From Olsenella sp. SW781 (lineage in GTDB: Bacteria > Actinomycetota > Coriobacteriia > Coriobacteriales > Atopobiaceae): DNA of 56,292 nt. The notes below the pieces were generated by a model. It was given only the letters and a program-made list of their open reading frames with translations. It ran no database searches and was not told the origin of the DNA. A program made the translations under genes and the position numbers. The stretch is from NCBI RefSeq assembly GCF_012027725.1, contig NZ_SJOU01000016.1:1-56292 (forward strand), in the 5' to 3' direction. Positions 34,783 through 43,414 of the stretch are shown in pieces. Each line of letters begins with the position of its first letter. The first letter of the stretch is position 1.

Positions 34783-36384
34783 ATGGGTACTATGGGCATC
34801 GCAATCGCGATGGGCATCTACTACTGGTTTGCCCGTCTGCGCTTTGGCTACACCCTCTCGAGCGCCCTTCTCCAGCCGGCGACGATCGGCGTGTTCGTCG
34901 GTCTTCTCACTGGCGAGATGATGCTCTCGATGCAGATCGGTGCCGCACTTCAGCTCGTCTACCTCGGCGTCACGTCGACGCCCGGCGGTAACGTCCCCAA
35001 TGACCCGTGCCTGGCCGGAGTCATCGCAATCCCGCTTGGCGTCATGTCCAACATGAGCCCTGAGCTGGCGGTTGCCCTTGCCGTCCCGTTTGGTGTCATC
35101 GGCGTGTTCGTTGACCAGCTGCGTCGCACCACCAACGCGATCTGGGTGCACATGGCGGATAAGTACGCGGAGGATGCCAACACTGCCGGCATCATGCGCT
35201 GCGCGTTCGTGTACCCCGCTCTCATGGGCTTCCTTATTCGCTTCCCGTTCGTCTTCGTGATTGACCTGTTCGGTGCCGAGTGGGCCAACGCCCTTATCGC
35301 CGCGCTTCCCGAGGTCCTCATTCACTCGTTTGAGGTCATGGGAGGCATCCTTCCCGCCCTCGGCTTTGCTCTGACGATCATGGTCATTGGCAAGAAGGAG
35401 CTCATCCCGTTCTTCTTCCTTGGCTACTTCGCCGTCGCCTACCTTCAGATCCCCGTCATGGGCATGGCCATCTTCGGCCTCATCATCGCCCTCGTCCTGC
35501 GCATGATTCTCTATCCCGATACGGTCAATGCCCAGGTCGTCTCGGGTGGCGATAAGGCCGTGGAGACGGCAAAGACCGGGCTTATCACCAAGAAGGACGT
35601 CACCAAGTCGTTCTGGATCTACTACTTTGGCTGCGAGCTCTCCAACTCCTATGAGCGCCTGCAGAGTCTGGTCTTCTGCGCCTCGATGATTCCCACGCTC
35701 AAGAAGCTCTATCCAGCGAAGGAGGATCTGGCGGACGCCCTCAAGCGCCACCTTGCCTTCTTCAATACCGAGGGCTCGCTCGGCGGCATCATCCAGGGCA
35801 TCTCCATCGCCATGGAGGAGGAGAAGGCTACCGAGAAGAACCTGCCCGGATCGGCCATCACCTCCATCAAGACCGGTCTCATGGGGCCGATTGCCGGCAT
35901 GGGCGATGCCATCGTGTGGGCGGTGGTCATGCCGATCATCTACGGCATGTTCATTCCCTTCGCGGAGCAGGGCAACGCTCTCGGTGGCATCGCGCCGCTG
36001 ATTCTGTGGCCCGGCGTCTCCATCGCCATTCAGTACTTCATGACGCAGCGTGGCTACAAGCTGGGCCGTGAGTCAATCACCGGCCTCCTGCAGTCCGGCG
36101 TGATGCAGTCCATCATCTTTGCCGCCAACATCCTTGGTCTCATCATGATGGGCGCGCTGTCCAGCTCTTACATCGCGATCTCCAGCCCGCTTGAGATTAC
36201 GATGGGCGCAGGCAACGTCATCGGTATCCAGTCCATCCTGGACTCCATCGCTCCCGGCATCCTGCCGCTGATCGCTGTCTTCGCCATCTACTTCTACATG
36301 CAGAAGAAGGGACCGCGCTATAACGTCATCCTGATCGCCATCGTCCTCGTCAGCGTCGTCTGCGCCGTTCTCGGCATCCTCTAG
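34783..36384 (+). CDS. fused mannose-family PTS EIIC-EIID
   Basis: This 533-residue membrane protein joins two normally separate subunits. Residues about 1-245 are EIIC ('GLLTGEMMLSMQIGAALQLVYLG', 'PGGNVPNDP'). Residues about 270-533 are EIID ('NSYERLQSLVFCASMIPTLKKLY', 'RHLAFFNTEGSLGGIIQGISIAMEE'). The uninterrupted frame and clean linker indicate a true fusion. It is the translocator for D-glucosaminate if the neighbours are read correctly. AGGAGG precedes the ATG. Confidence 0.92.
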   Translation: MGTMGIAIAMGIYYWFARLRFGYTLSSALLQPATIGVFVGLLTGEMMLSMQIGAALQLVYLGVTSTPGGNVPNDPCLAGVIAIPLGVMSNMSPELAVALAVPFGVIGVFVDQLRRTTNAIWVHMADKYAEDANTAGIMRCAFVYPALMGFLIRFPFVFVIDLFGAEWANALIAALPEVLIHSFEVMGGILPALGFALTIMVIGKKELIPFFFLGYFAVAYLQIPVMGMAIFGLIIALVLRMILYPDTVNAQVVSGGDKAVETAKTGLITKKDVTKSFWIYYFGCELSNSYERLQSLVFCASMIPTLKKLYPAKEDLADALKRHLAFFNTEGSLGGIIQGISIAMEEEKATEKNLPGSAITSIKTGLMGPIAGMGDAIVWAVVMPIIYGMFIPFAEQGNALGGIAPLILWPGVSIAIQYFMTQRGYKLGRESITGLLQSGVMQSIIFAANILGLIMMGALSSSYIAISSPLEITMGAGNVIGIQSILDSIAPGILPLIAVFAIYFYMQKKGPRYNVILIAIVLVSVVCAVLGIL

Positions 36385-36403
36385 TCAACGACGCTCCATC
36401 CAG

Positions 36404-36436
36404 GCCGGCACCGCGCTCACTGGCCGCGGTGCCGGC
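36404..36436 (+). other. hairpin inside the glucosaminate operon
   Basis: GCCGGCACCGCG and CGCGGTGCCGGC form a perfect 12-bp stem with a 9-base loop between EIIC-IID and dgaE. There is no U tract. It may protect the upstream mRNA or lower downstream expression. Confidence 0.6.
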
Positions 36437-36458
36437 ATCTGCCTAGGGAGTGACACAC

Positions 36459-37568
36459 ATGAGCATTTACCAGGAAATTGGGCTGAAGCGCGTCGTTAAC
36501 GCCTCTGGTCGGGTGACGGTGCTGGGTGTCTCCACGTTCAGCGATAAGGTCGCCCGCGCGGCGGTTGAGGCCGGTCAGTCGTACGTCGTGATCGAGGATC
36601 TCATGACTCGCGCGGGAGAGCTCATCTCAGAGCACACTGGCGCAGAGATGAGCTGCGTTGCCCCGTGTGCGTCCGCGGCGATAGCGCTTACGGTGGCGGG
36701 GCTCGTCACCAAGGGTCGCTACACCGACATGATGCGCCTCCCTGACTCGTCTGGCCTCGCAAACGAGGTGCTCCTGCAGAAGGGGCATTCTATCAATTAC
36801 GGGGCGCCCATCCCCACGATGATTCGTTTGGGCGGAGGCGTCCCCGTCGAGGTCGGTCAGGCGAACGAGGTTCATCCCGAGGACATCGAGGAGGGCATTT
36901 CAGACAAGACGGTCGCGCTCCTCTACGTCAAGAGCCATCACTGCGTCCAGAAGGGCATGGTGGACATCGAGACCATGCGCGACATCGCGCATGCTCACGG
37001 CCTGCCCTTCATGATGGACTGCGCGGCCGAGGAGGACTTCCGCAAATACGTCGATCTGGGCGCCGACATCGTCTGCTACTCCGGAGCCAAGGCGCTCGAG
37101 GCCACCACATCGGGCTTCGTCACTGGCAAGCGCGCCTATGTCCAATACGTGCAGCCGCAGTACCACGGCATCGGCCGCGCCATGAAGGTGGGCAAGGAGC
37201 AGATCATGGGGCTTCTTGCCGCGCTCGACCAGTACGAGGAGCGCGACCACGACGCCGAGGTCGCCGCCAATGTTGCGAAGGTTGACTACCTCGTGGAGCA
37301 AATCGGTCGCATTCCCGGCCTGGCGGCCGAGAAGATCCAGGACGAAGCCGGCCGCGCCATCTATCGCTGCCGCGTCACCTTTGACGACTCCCAGCACGCC
37401 GGGCTCACGATGGAGGACGTCAACGCGCAGCTTCGTTCCGGCGATCCCGTTGTCTGGGCGCGTACGGAGTTTCTCAACCTCGGAAAGATTGACTTCGACC
37501 CCCGCCCGCTCGGAGAGGGCGACAAGGAGCTCATCGTCGATCGTCTACGTGAGATTATGGAGGGCTAA
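36459..37568 (+). CDS. dgaE: D-glucosaminate-6-phosphate ammonia lyase
   Basis: This 369-residue PLP enzyme of the SelA-like/DgaE type has 'VVNASGRVTVLG', 'ELISEHTGAEMSCVAPCASAAIAL' and 'YSGAKALEATTSGFVTG' with the PLP Lys. It converts D-glucosaminate 6-phosphate to 2-keto-3-deoxygluconate 6-phosphate plus ammonia. The name rests on the sequence together with the adjacent mannose-family PTS and DgaF-like aldolase, as in Salmonella dgaABCDEF. ATG 36459 follows TAGGGAG. Confidence 0.88.
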   Translation: MSIYQEIGLKRVVNASGRVTVLGVSTFSDKVARAAVEAGQSYVVIEDLMTRAGELISEHTGAEMSCVAPCASAAIALTVAGLVTKGRYTDMMRLPDSSGLANEVLLQKGHSINYGAPIPTMIRLGGGVPVEVGQANEVHPEDIEEGISDKTVALLYVKSHHCVQKGMVDIETMRDIAHAHGLPFMMDCAAEEDFRKYVDLGADIVCYSGAKALEATTSGFVTGKRAYVQYVQPQYHGIGRAMKVGKEQIMGLLAALDQYEERDHDAEVAANVAKVDYLVEQIGRIPGLAAEKIQDEAGRAIYRCRVTFDDSQHAGLTMEDVNAQLRSGDPVVWARTEFLNLGKIDFDPRPLGEGDKELIVDRLREIMEG

Positions 37569-37571
37569 GTA

Positions 37572-38306
37572 ATGGGCATGAACTACTATAACGACCGCGT
37601 TGTCCTCAACGTTCTGGGAGGCTCCCTCGACAACGCGCGCGAGCTGTACCAGGTTGCCGAGGGGCATGTTGCCGTGGGCGTTCTCACGGCTGATTACCCC
37701 ACGGTCGAGGCCTACGTCGAGGACGCCAACCGGTACATGGAAGTTCTCGAGGGCAACCTTTCCGTTGGCCTGGGTGGTGGCAACCCCAACCAGTGGCGTG
37801 CTGTTGCCGAGGTGGCAAAGCATGTTAAGGCCAATCACTTCAACCAGGCCTTCTGTGCCGTGGGCTGGACTCGTGCCAACCTTGACGGCGCGCCCTGCCA
37901 CGTCAACGCCATGGTGGCTCCCTCGGGGACCCCGGGTCTCGTCAAGATCTCCACGGGCCCGCTGTCCAAGGACTGTGAGAAGCCCGCACTTGTGGATGCC
38001 GACACGGTCGTGGCCATGGCCAAGGAGATGGGGGCGGACTCCCTCAAGTTCTTCCCGATGGGCGGTCTCAAGGTCGCAGACGAGCTCAAGGCGGTGGCCG
38101 AGGCCTGTGCCCGCCACGACTTTATCCTCGAGCCCACAGGCGGCATCGACCTGGACAACTTCGAGCAGATCATGAAGATCATTCTCGACGCCGGGGTTCC
38201 CAAGGTCATTCCGCACGTCTACAGCTCTATCATCGACAAGGCGACGGGCAACACTCGTCCCGAGGACGTCGCCGCTCTCATGGATAAGGTCAAGAACCTT
38301 ATCTAA
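37572..38306 (+). CDS. dgaF: 2-keto-3-deoxygluconate-6-phosphate aldolase (DgaF type)
   Basis: This 244-residue protein has 'VLNVLGGSLDNARELYQVAEGHVAVGVLTADYP' and 'LKFFPMGGLK..DELKAVAEACA..DFILEPTGGIDLDNF', typical of the DgaF/KDGP aldolase group with the Schiff-base Lys in 'LKFFPMGG'. It cleaves KDGP to pyruvate and glyceraldehyde 3-phosphate, completing the pathway. Start ATG 37572 is 3 bases after dgaE with GGAGGG inside the end of dgaE, so they are coupled. Confidence 0.9.
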   Translation: MGMNYYNDRVVLNVLGGSLDNARELYQVAEGHVAVGVLTADYPTVEAYVEDANRYMEVLEGNLSVGLGGGNPNQWRAVAEVAKHVKANHFNQAFCAVGWTRANLDGAPCHVNAMVAPSGTPGLVKISTGPLSKDCEKPALVDADTVVAMAKEMGADSLKFFPMGGLKVADELKAVAEACARHDFILEPTGGIDLDNFEQIMKIILDAGVPKVIPHVYSSIIDKATGNTRPEDVAALMDKVKNLI

Positions 38307-38319
38307 GTATTGCGCACAG

Positions 38320-38349
38320 TTGGTTCAATGCAGTTCTCGGCTATATACT
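38320..38349 (+). promoter_or_regulatory. promoter of the GntR gene
   Basis: TTGGTT (38320-38325) and TATACT (38344-38349) are separated by 18 bases, so the regulator can be expressed apart from the operon. No AAATCGT dyad is present here, which argues against simple autoregulation through that site. Confidence 0.6.
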
Positions 38350-38364
38350 TGTGTCTTGCCTAAA

Positions 38365-38393
38365 ATGCGGGCTCCGGCCATCGGGGCCCGCAT
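38365..38393 (+). terminator. hairpin between dgaF and the GntR gene
   Basis: ATGCGGGCTCCG and CGGGGCCCGCAT form a 12-bp stem with one G-U pair. It may partly terminate the dga transcript or structure the gntR leader. There is no U tract. Confidence 0.45.
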
Positions 38394-38447
38394 GCGGGCA
38401 ACCGGGGAGATGATGCCGCGCGCGGCGTCGGGTGCAAGGAAGAACAC

Positions 38448-39170
38448 GTGCCAAAGTACAAGGCTATCGTCAAGGAAATCGAAGAGGCGATCAAGCGCGG
38501 AGAGCTCAGGCCTTATGACCAGCTGCCCACCGTGGTGGAGCTCACGAAGAAATATCATGTGAGCCGCACGACCATCGAGCAGGCCATGGACGAGCTTGAG
38601 AAGCGCGGCCTCGTCTCGCGCAAGCGTGGGTCGGGCGTCTACGTCAAGAAGGTCGCGACCCCCTCCTTTGCCAAGCCTCTCAATACGGTTTCCCTGACGG
38701 ATGACATAGACCGGGACCTCGCTGAGAATCCCGAGTGCTCGGTGCATGAGTTCACCGTGCTCAAGCCCGATGAGCATGTCCGGCATGAGCTCGGGCTTCA
38801 TGAGTTCAGCTTTACGTTCTATATCGAGCGTTCTCATCTTCATCAGGGCTCCCCGCTCGACATGCAGTACCTCTACTATCCGGTGGAGATCTTCCGTGAC
38901 ATCCGCCTCTCTGCCGCAGAGACGAGCGTGCGTCCTTGGATTGCCGAGAACTATGAGGTTACGCCCGACAGCTATCACAAGACGCTTCGTGCCGTGACTG
39001 CCACTGAGCGGGAGTGCCAGATTCTGGGCGTTGCCGCGGGAAGCTCCCTGCTTGAGATTGAGCAGGTTGGCTATCTCGACGATGGCCGACCCTTCGAATA
39101 CCTGGTTTCGCACTTCCCCGGTGACCTAGCGGAGTATCAGACGGTGGATTCTGACTCGCTGCCTGTCTAG
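38448..39170 (+). CDS. GntR/HutC-family transcriptional regulator
   Basis: This 240-residue protein has an N-terminal winged helix ('LPTVVELTKKYHVSRTTIEQAMDELEKRGLVSRKRGSGVYV') and a C-terminal UTRA effector domain (about 90-235). HutC-type regulators bind sugar phosphates or related ligands. It begins with GTG after AAGGAAG. Its position suggests that it controls the dga operon and senses a pathway intermediate. Salmonella uses a sigma-54 activator (DgaR) instead, so the wiring differs. Confidence 0.9.
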   Translation: MPKYKAIVKEIEEAIKRGELRPYDQLPTVVELTKKYHVSRTTIEQAMDELEKRGLVSRKRGSGVYVKKVATPSFAKPLNTVSLTDDIDRDLAENPECSVHEFTVLKPDEHVRHELGLHEFSFTFYIERSHLHQGSPLDMQYLYYPVEIFRDIRLSAAETSVRPWIAENYEVTPDSYHKTLRAVTATERECQILGVAAGSSLLEIEQVGYLDDGRPFEYLVSHFPGDLAEYQTVDSDSLPV

Positions 39171-39217
39171 GCTCCTCCGGCGGTGCGGCACGGCGTCTCA
39201 TCCTCAGGGGAGAAGAG

Positions 39218-39877
39218 ATGATTCAAGCCGCGATTTTTGACATGGACGGCCTCATGGTCGATACCGAGCCAATATGGGCGAGTGCATGGCCGCCGGCCTT
39301 CGCTCGATATGGCCTCACGGTGGCTCCCGGGCTAGTGGAGGCCTGCGTCGGCAGCTCCTACGAGCGGATTTCCGGTCTCGTTTCTCAGGCATATGATGGC
39401 AACCCGGATGCACAGAGGGCCCTGGACGATCATTACGAGATAGGCGCGGAGCGCTTCATTGCCTCCGGCGCGCCCAAGAAGCCCGGCCTCGACGAGCTGC
39501 TCGCCTGGCTGGTGGGGCGGGGCATCCCCTGTGCGGTTGCCTCGTCTTCGGAGCGGCGGGTCGTGGAGGCGAATCTGCGGCATGCGGGCGTCGCGAGCCG
39601 CTTTGATGCCGTGGTAACCGGGGATGATGGATATCCGTCAAAGCCCGCTCCTGACATCTTTCTCGGTGCAGCCGCGCGCCTGGGCTCCGAGCCTGCGCAC
39701 ACCCTCGTGCTTGAGGACAGTCCCTCGGGCGTTACCGCAGCGAATGCCGGTGGCTTCATCACGGTCATGGTTCCCGATTTGATTGAGCCGAATGACGAAC
39801 TTCGCGGCCGTTGCGCCCGTGTGTGTCGCGACCTTATCGAGGTGCGTGACCTGCTCGCCTCCGGCTGGGAAGGGTGA
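39218..39877 (+). CDS. HAD-family phosphatase (beta-phosphoglucomutase-like)
   Basis: This 219-residue protein has 'FDMDGLMVDTEP' (DxD nucleophile), 'VASSSERRVVE' (motif II Ser), 'KPAPDIFL' (motif III Lys) and 'VLEDSPSGVTAA' (motif IV Asp). It hydrolyses or isomerises a small phosphorylated substrate. It is the last gene of the cassette, perhaps removing excess sugar phosphate or repairing a by-product; the substrate is unknown. Confidence 0.9.
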   Translation: MIQAAIFDMDGLMVDTEPIWASAWPPAFARYGLTVAPGLVEACVGSSYERISGLVSQAYDGNPDAQRALDDHYEIGAERFIASGAPKKPGLDELLAWLVGRGIPCAVASSSERRVVEANLRHAGVASRFDAVVTGDDGYPSKPAPDIFLGAAARLGSEPAHTLVLEDSPSGVTAANAGGFITVMVPDLIEPNDELRGRCARVCRDLIEVRDLLASGWEG

Positions 39878-39894
39878 CGAGAGGCTAAGACCTT

Positions 39895-39960
39895 ACAAAC
39901 GCGACGGGGCCGTCTGTCATGAAATCACTCATGACAGACGGCCCCGTCGCGTTTGTCGGG
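39895..39960. repeat. family C palindrome, copy 2 (right edge of glucosaminate cassette)
   Basis: ACAAACGCGACGGGGCC... with the loop TCATGAAATCACTCATG is nearly identical to copy 1. It lies between convergent genes and can act as a two-way terminator. Confidence 0.9.
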
Positions 39961-39971
39961 CTGTCAGGGGG

Positions 39972-41177
39972 CTATGCCGCGCGGGCGCTGTTCTCCGGCG
40001 TGATTTCCATGCTCTGGAAGCGATGCTGCATGTAGGCGTCGTCGTAGTGCTCGGCGTAGAACTCCTCCACGGGCGAGCTCGGCGCGAGGCCGCTCTCGCG
40101 CTGGTACCAGCATTCGAGGGACTGCAGCGTCATGACGCCGTTCACCAGCATGAGAATCGCGCAGAGCGTGGTGAAGGAGTAGCGCGCCTGCCAGGGGATG
40201 AGGTTGATGAGCTTCAGGAGCCACGGCAGGCAGAACTTGATCCACACAAAGCCGAGCGCGCCCCACATGCACATGAAGAGGGTGCTCGTGCGGCCGCCAA
40301 AGAGGACCGCGATGGGGTCGGGAAAGAGCCCGAAGATCGTGGAGCCCGAGTAGTCCCAGGCCACGGCGCCAAAGCCGACCTGCATGAACCAGGAGACCGC
40401 CGCCTCAAAGAGCCCGCCGATCACGGCCGACACGAGGAAGATCACGATGGGATTGGCCTTGTAGAAGCGGTTGAGCGCGATGGTCATGAGCACGGCGCCA
40501 AACCCGTAGATGGGGGAGAAGGGCCCGTAGAGCATGCCGGCGCGGTCTTGGTAGACGCCGGGGTCCACCACGACCATGTGATACACGGTCTCGATGATGA
40601 GCCCGAGCACGCAGCACACCACGAAGACCCAGAACAGGTTGAAGAAGTCGAGCTCGATGAAGCCGCGATCGCCCTTGGCACGACCGAGCGTGCCGTCCTT
40701 GGCGGCCTCCTCGGTCTCCATGTCGCGGAGCTTGCGCTGCAGGCGGCGCTCGGTGATGAGCGTGGGGTCGATGGTGGCGGAGATGACGAGAAGGATCACG
40801 AGCCGCACGCCGTCGTAGATGAGGTTGTCGCCAAAGCCGTTGAGCATGATCTCGAGGATGAGGTTGATGATGCCCACGCCGATGAGCGCATAGGCGATCT
40901 GCGCCACGTGCCGGCGCCGGTCGCGCAGCACGAGCACGCCAAAGAGGATGTACCCCGCAGCTCCGACGGCGAGCATCACCACCTGCATGATCATGAGCGT
41001 CATCGTGAGCGTGACGTCATGGCTCTCGCGGAAGAGGCTGACGCCGTACTGGGCGAGCGGGATGGCGATCAGCGCCACCAGGGCGAGCACCGCCGCCGCC
41101 GTGAGGAGGCAGTAGATGCCGTAGATCTTGAGTAGCAGGGGGATCTTTCGCTTTTCCACGGGGGTGGCGTCTGACAT
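39972..41177 (-). CDS. CmpB-type putative ABC transporter permease
   Basis: This is a 401-residue membrane protein with about 10 hydrophobic segments. 'LYGPFSPIYGFGAVLM' and 'WDYSGSTIFGLFPDPI..LFGG....MWGALGFVWI' resemble the ABC_trans_CmpB family (PF06541), whose members are called putative permeases without proven function. Residues 1-140 form an extra N-terminal membrane module. ATG 41177 was chosen with AAAGGGA upstream; the frame stays open further but has no site. Confidence 0.75.
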   Translation of the reverse strand: MSDATPVEKRKIPLLLKIYGIYCLLTAAAVLALVALIAIPLAQYGVSLFRESHDVTLTMTLMIMQVVMLAVGAAGYILFGVLVLRDRRRHVAQIAYALIGVGIINLILEIMLNGFGDNLIYDGVRLVILLVISATIDPTLITERRLQRKLRDMETEEAAKDGTLGRAKGDRGFIELDFFNLFWVFVVCCVLGLIIETVYHMVVVDPGVYQDRAGMLYGPFSPIYGFGAVLMTIALNRFYKANPIVIFLVSAVIGGLFEAAVSWFMQVGFGAVAWDYSGSTIFGLFPDPIAVLFGGRTSTLFMCMWGALGFVWIKFCLPWLLKLINLIPWQARYSFTTLCAILMLVNGVMTLQSLECWYQRESGLAPSSPVEEFYAEHYDDAYMQHRFQSMEITPENSARAA

Positions 41178-41261
41178 GGGGGAGTCCCTTTCTGGGAGCC
41201 GGGGCGCTGCCCCGGGGCGTGTGGTGCCCACAGTCTACCCGCAGAGGGCGACAAGAAACAA

Positions 41262-41301
41262 CTGGCGAGAAGAACGTCGGGCAGGACGTTCTTCTCGCCA
41301 G
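41262..41301 (-). terminator. terminator built from an inverted pair of the GCGAGAAGAAC word
   Basis: CTGGCGAGAAGAACGTC and GACGTTCTTCTCGCCAG form a perfect 17-bp stem with a 6-base loop. On the minus strand TTGTTTCTTGT follows. It terminates ppgK. Confidence 0.9.
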
Positions 41302-41323
41302 CCTGAGGCGTTGTCGGCGATGG

Positions 41324-42076
41324 CTACCCGCGGTCCGCCGCGAACGATGCGGCGCCGACGATGCCGGCGTCGTTGAGGAGCTTGGCGGGGTAGACGGGCG
41401 TCTCGACCTCGATGTACGGGAAGTACTTCTCATGCTTCTTGCTCACGCCGCCGCCGATGACGAAGGCCTCGGGGCTGAGATAGAACTCGAGGAGCCGCAG
41501 GTACTTGGTGAGGCGCTTGCCCCACTTCTTCCAGCTGAGGTCCTCGCGCTGGCGGGCGGAGTCGGCCGCCAGCCTCTCGGCGTCCTCGCCGTTCTTGCCC
41601 ATCGTGATGTGGCCGAGCTCGGAGTTGGGGATGAGCCTGCCGTCCATGACGAGCGCGGTGCCGATGCCGGTGCCCAGCGTGACGGCTATGACGAGGCCCT
41701 TGCTGCCGCGTACGGCGCCGTAGCGCGCCTCGGCGAGGCCGGCGGCGTCGGCGTCGTTGACCACGCTGACGGGGCGGTGGCAGGCCTCGGAGAGCTTGGC
41801 GGTGATGTCGACGCCGATCCAGGACTTGTCGAGGTTGGCCATGTAGCCGATGGGCCTGCCGGGGTGGATCGGGGCGGGGAAGGCCACGCCCACAGGAACG
41901 GACGGGTCCACGTGGAAGTTGTCGAGCAGCTCGCAGCATACGCGCGCGACGGCCTCGGGCGTGGACACCTCGGGCGTGGGGATGCGCAGGCGCTCCGCCG
42001 CGAAGCAGCCCCTCTCAAGGTCGACGGGCGCGCCCTTGATGCCCGACCCGCCGATGTCAATGCCAAACGCGTCCAT
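41324..42076 (-). CDS. ppgK: polyphosphate glucokinase
   Basis: This 250-residue ROK-family kinase opens 'GIDIGGSGIKGAPVDLERG', the PpgK pattern, with 'VVNDADAAGLAEARYGA' (catalytic Asp) and 'VTLGTGIGTALVMDG'. It phosphorylates glucose with polyphosphate or ATP; such enzymes are typical of Actinobacteria. It has its own terminator and stands alone between opposed hairpins. Confidence 0.93.
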   Translation of the reverse strand: MDAFGIDIGGSGIKGAPVDLERGCFAAERLRIPTPEVSTPEAVARVCCELLDNFHVDPSVPVGVAFPAPIHPGRPIGYMANLDKSWIGVDITAKLSEACHRPVSVVNDADAAGLAEARYGAVRGSKGLVIAVTLGTGIGTALVMDGRLIPNSELGHITMGKNGEDAERLAADSARQREDLSWKKWGKRLTKYLRLLEFYLSPEAFVIGGGVSKKHEKYFPYIEVETPVYPAKLLNDAGIVGAASFAADRG

Positions 42077-42182
42077 GATGTCCCCCTTTGCTGAGTTGCC
42101 AATATGAAAATGTTAGCCGTATGTAAGGGGGAGGGAGGCAAAGCGCCGGCTCTGCGGCCGCATTTACTCGGGGAGTGTGACC

Positions 42183-42214
42183 GGGGGCGGAGCGATGATG
42201 ACCCCTCCGCCCCC
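42183..42214 (-). terminator. hairpin after the PNPOx-like gene
   Basis: GGGGGCGGA and TCCGCCCCC form a 9-bp stem. There is no clear U tract. It lies 10 bases past the stop on the minus strand. Confidence 0.55.
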
Positions 42215-42223
42215 GATGCGCCG

Positions 42224-42622
42224 CTACCAGCGGATGGTGTAGGGGTCCTTGGTGAACGAGCAGAACGTGGCGGTGACGTTCTCCAGCGCAAAGACCTCGC
42301 AGTTGCCGTCGTCGGCGGCATACATCGGCTGCAGCTCGGGGTACTCGGCAAGGACGGCCTCGCGCGCCTCCAGGCGGTCGTCGAGCACGGCGTCCGCCGT
42401 GACGCGCAGCCACGAGCCGTCGGCGCCCATCGCGCAGATCGCCACGCGCGGGTGGGCGAGCATCTGCTCGGAGACGGGCTTGACCTTGCCGGTCTGGATG
42501 TAGAGCTTGCCCTCGAACTTGGCGATGGTCCCGAAGGGGCGCACCTGCGGGTTGCCCGCCTCGTCGACGGTTGCCAGGAAGTAGGTGGGGTTGGCCTTGA
42601 GATAGGCGAGTACCTCGTCCAT
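42224..42622 (-). CDS. pyridoxamine 5'-phosphate oxidase-fold flavoprotein
   Basis: This 132-residue protein has the split-barrel pattern 'FLATVDEAGNPQVRPFGTI...GKLYIQTGKVKPVSEQMLAHPRVAI', typical of small FMN-binding PNPOx-like proteins in anaerobes. Substrate is unknown; flavin reductase or nitroimidazole-reductase-like roles occur in the family. It stands alone with AAAGGAG upstream. Confidence 0.85.
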   Translation of the reverse strand: MDEVLAYLKANPTYFLATVDEAGNPQVRPFGTIAKFEGKLYIQTGKVKPVSEQMLAHPRVAICAMGADGSWLRVTADAVLDDRLEAREAVLAEYPELQPMYAADDGNCEVFALENVTATFCSFTKDPYTIRW

Positions 42623-42663
42623 GGGCGCTCCTTTCGCGCGCGGAAACGGTCGTTGGCGCTACT

Positions 42664-43158
42664 TTACTCCGCCTCGGGGACGGCGAGGCGCCACTTGAAG
42701 TAGATCTTCACGCCGAGCAGGACGAGCGCGAGAAAAACCAGCGTGGCAGCCACGGTGACCATGGACTCAAAGCTCACGAGCGCGCCGACGAGAATGGCGA
42801 CCACGGCGAGGGCGGGCATCAGCTGAACGTAGGCGCGCGCTATCTCTCGTTCCATGTGGGCACGCAGCTCATCGTGCTCGCGCGCCTGAAGGCGGCGCAG
42901 CTCGGCGTCGTCTGCGAGGGCACGGCGAAGGCTGTGCGCCCGGCGCGCGGTGATGCCGCCGGCAACGACGAAGATGCCCATTATGAACCCCGAGAGAAAG
43001 CCTGAGACGCGCAGGTCCGCGTGCAGTGCGGGGAGCGCGTCAGACATGGAAAGCGCGAGCAGGGTGGCCCATGCGGCGAGGATGACGGCGAGCAGGGCCC
43101 TCTCGCGACGCAGGCGGCGACGGACGGTGGCGCGCAGCGCCTCGGCGGTGTTCTTCAT
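42664..43158 (-). CDS. membrane protein coupled to the XRE regulator
   Basis: This 164-residue protein has four hydrophobic segments in two pairs (about 20-65 and 115-155), separated by a charged helical linker rich in Arg, Glu and Ala. I do not recognise a family. It starts at ATG 43158, eight bases after the end of the XRE gene; a GTG at 43167 overlapping that stop is the alternative. XRE-plus-membrane-protein pairs are common stress or differentiation modules in Gram-positive bacteria. Confidence 0.7.
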   Translation of the reverse strand: MKNTAEALRATVRRRLRRERALLAVILAAWATLLALSMSDALPALHADLRVSGFLSGFIMGIFVVAGGITARRAHSLRRALADDAELRRLQAREHDELRAHMEREIARAYVQLMPALAVVAILVGALVSFESMVTVAATLVFLALVLLGVKIYFKWRLAVPEAE

Positions 43159-43163
43159 GGCGA

Positions 43164-43373
43164 TCACAGCTCCTCGTCTATCTCGGAAAAGTCAAAGACG
43201 TCCTCGATCGTGAGGCCAAAGTAGCGTGCAATCTTGTGCGCCAGCGGCAGCGAGGCGGTGTACTTGCCCACCTCGATTGACGTGATGGTCTGGCGCGTGG
43301 TGCCCACGGCCTCGGCGAGCTCGGCCTGGGAGAGCTTTCGTTTGCGGCGCAGCTCACGGATGTGCGTGCGCAT
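43164..43373 (-). CDS. XRE-family regulator (Cro/CI type)
   Basis: This 69-residue protein is a single HTH_3 domain: 'LRRKRKLSQAELAEAVGTTRQTITSIEVGKYTASLPLAHKIARYFG..IEDVF'. It is the short YozG/Cro-like type that pairs with a membrane protein. GGGAGGTAAT precedes the ATG. Three evenly spaced GCTTTGCA boxes lie in its promoter and are candidate operators. Confidence 0.92.
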   Translation of the reverse strand: MRTHIRELRRKRKLSQAELAEAVGTTRQTITSIEVGKYTASLPLAHKIARYFGLTIEDVFDFSEIDEEL

Positions 43374-43414
43374 CGCATTACCTCCCTTCGCGTTCGGGCC
43401 TAGATGCTAAGCGC

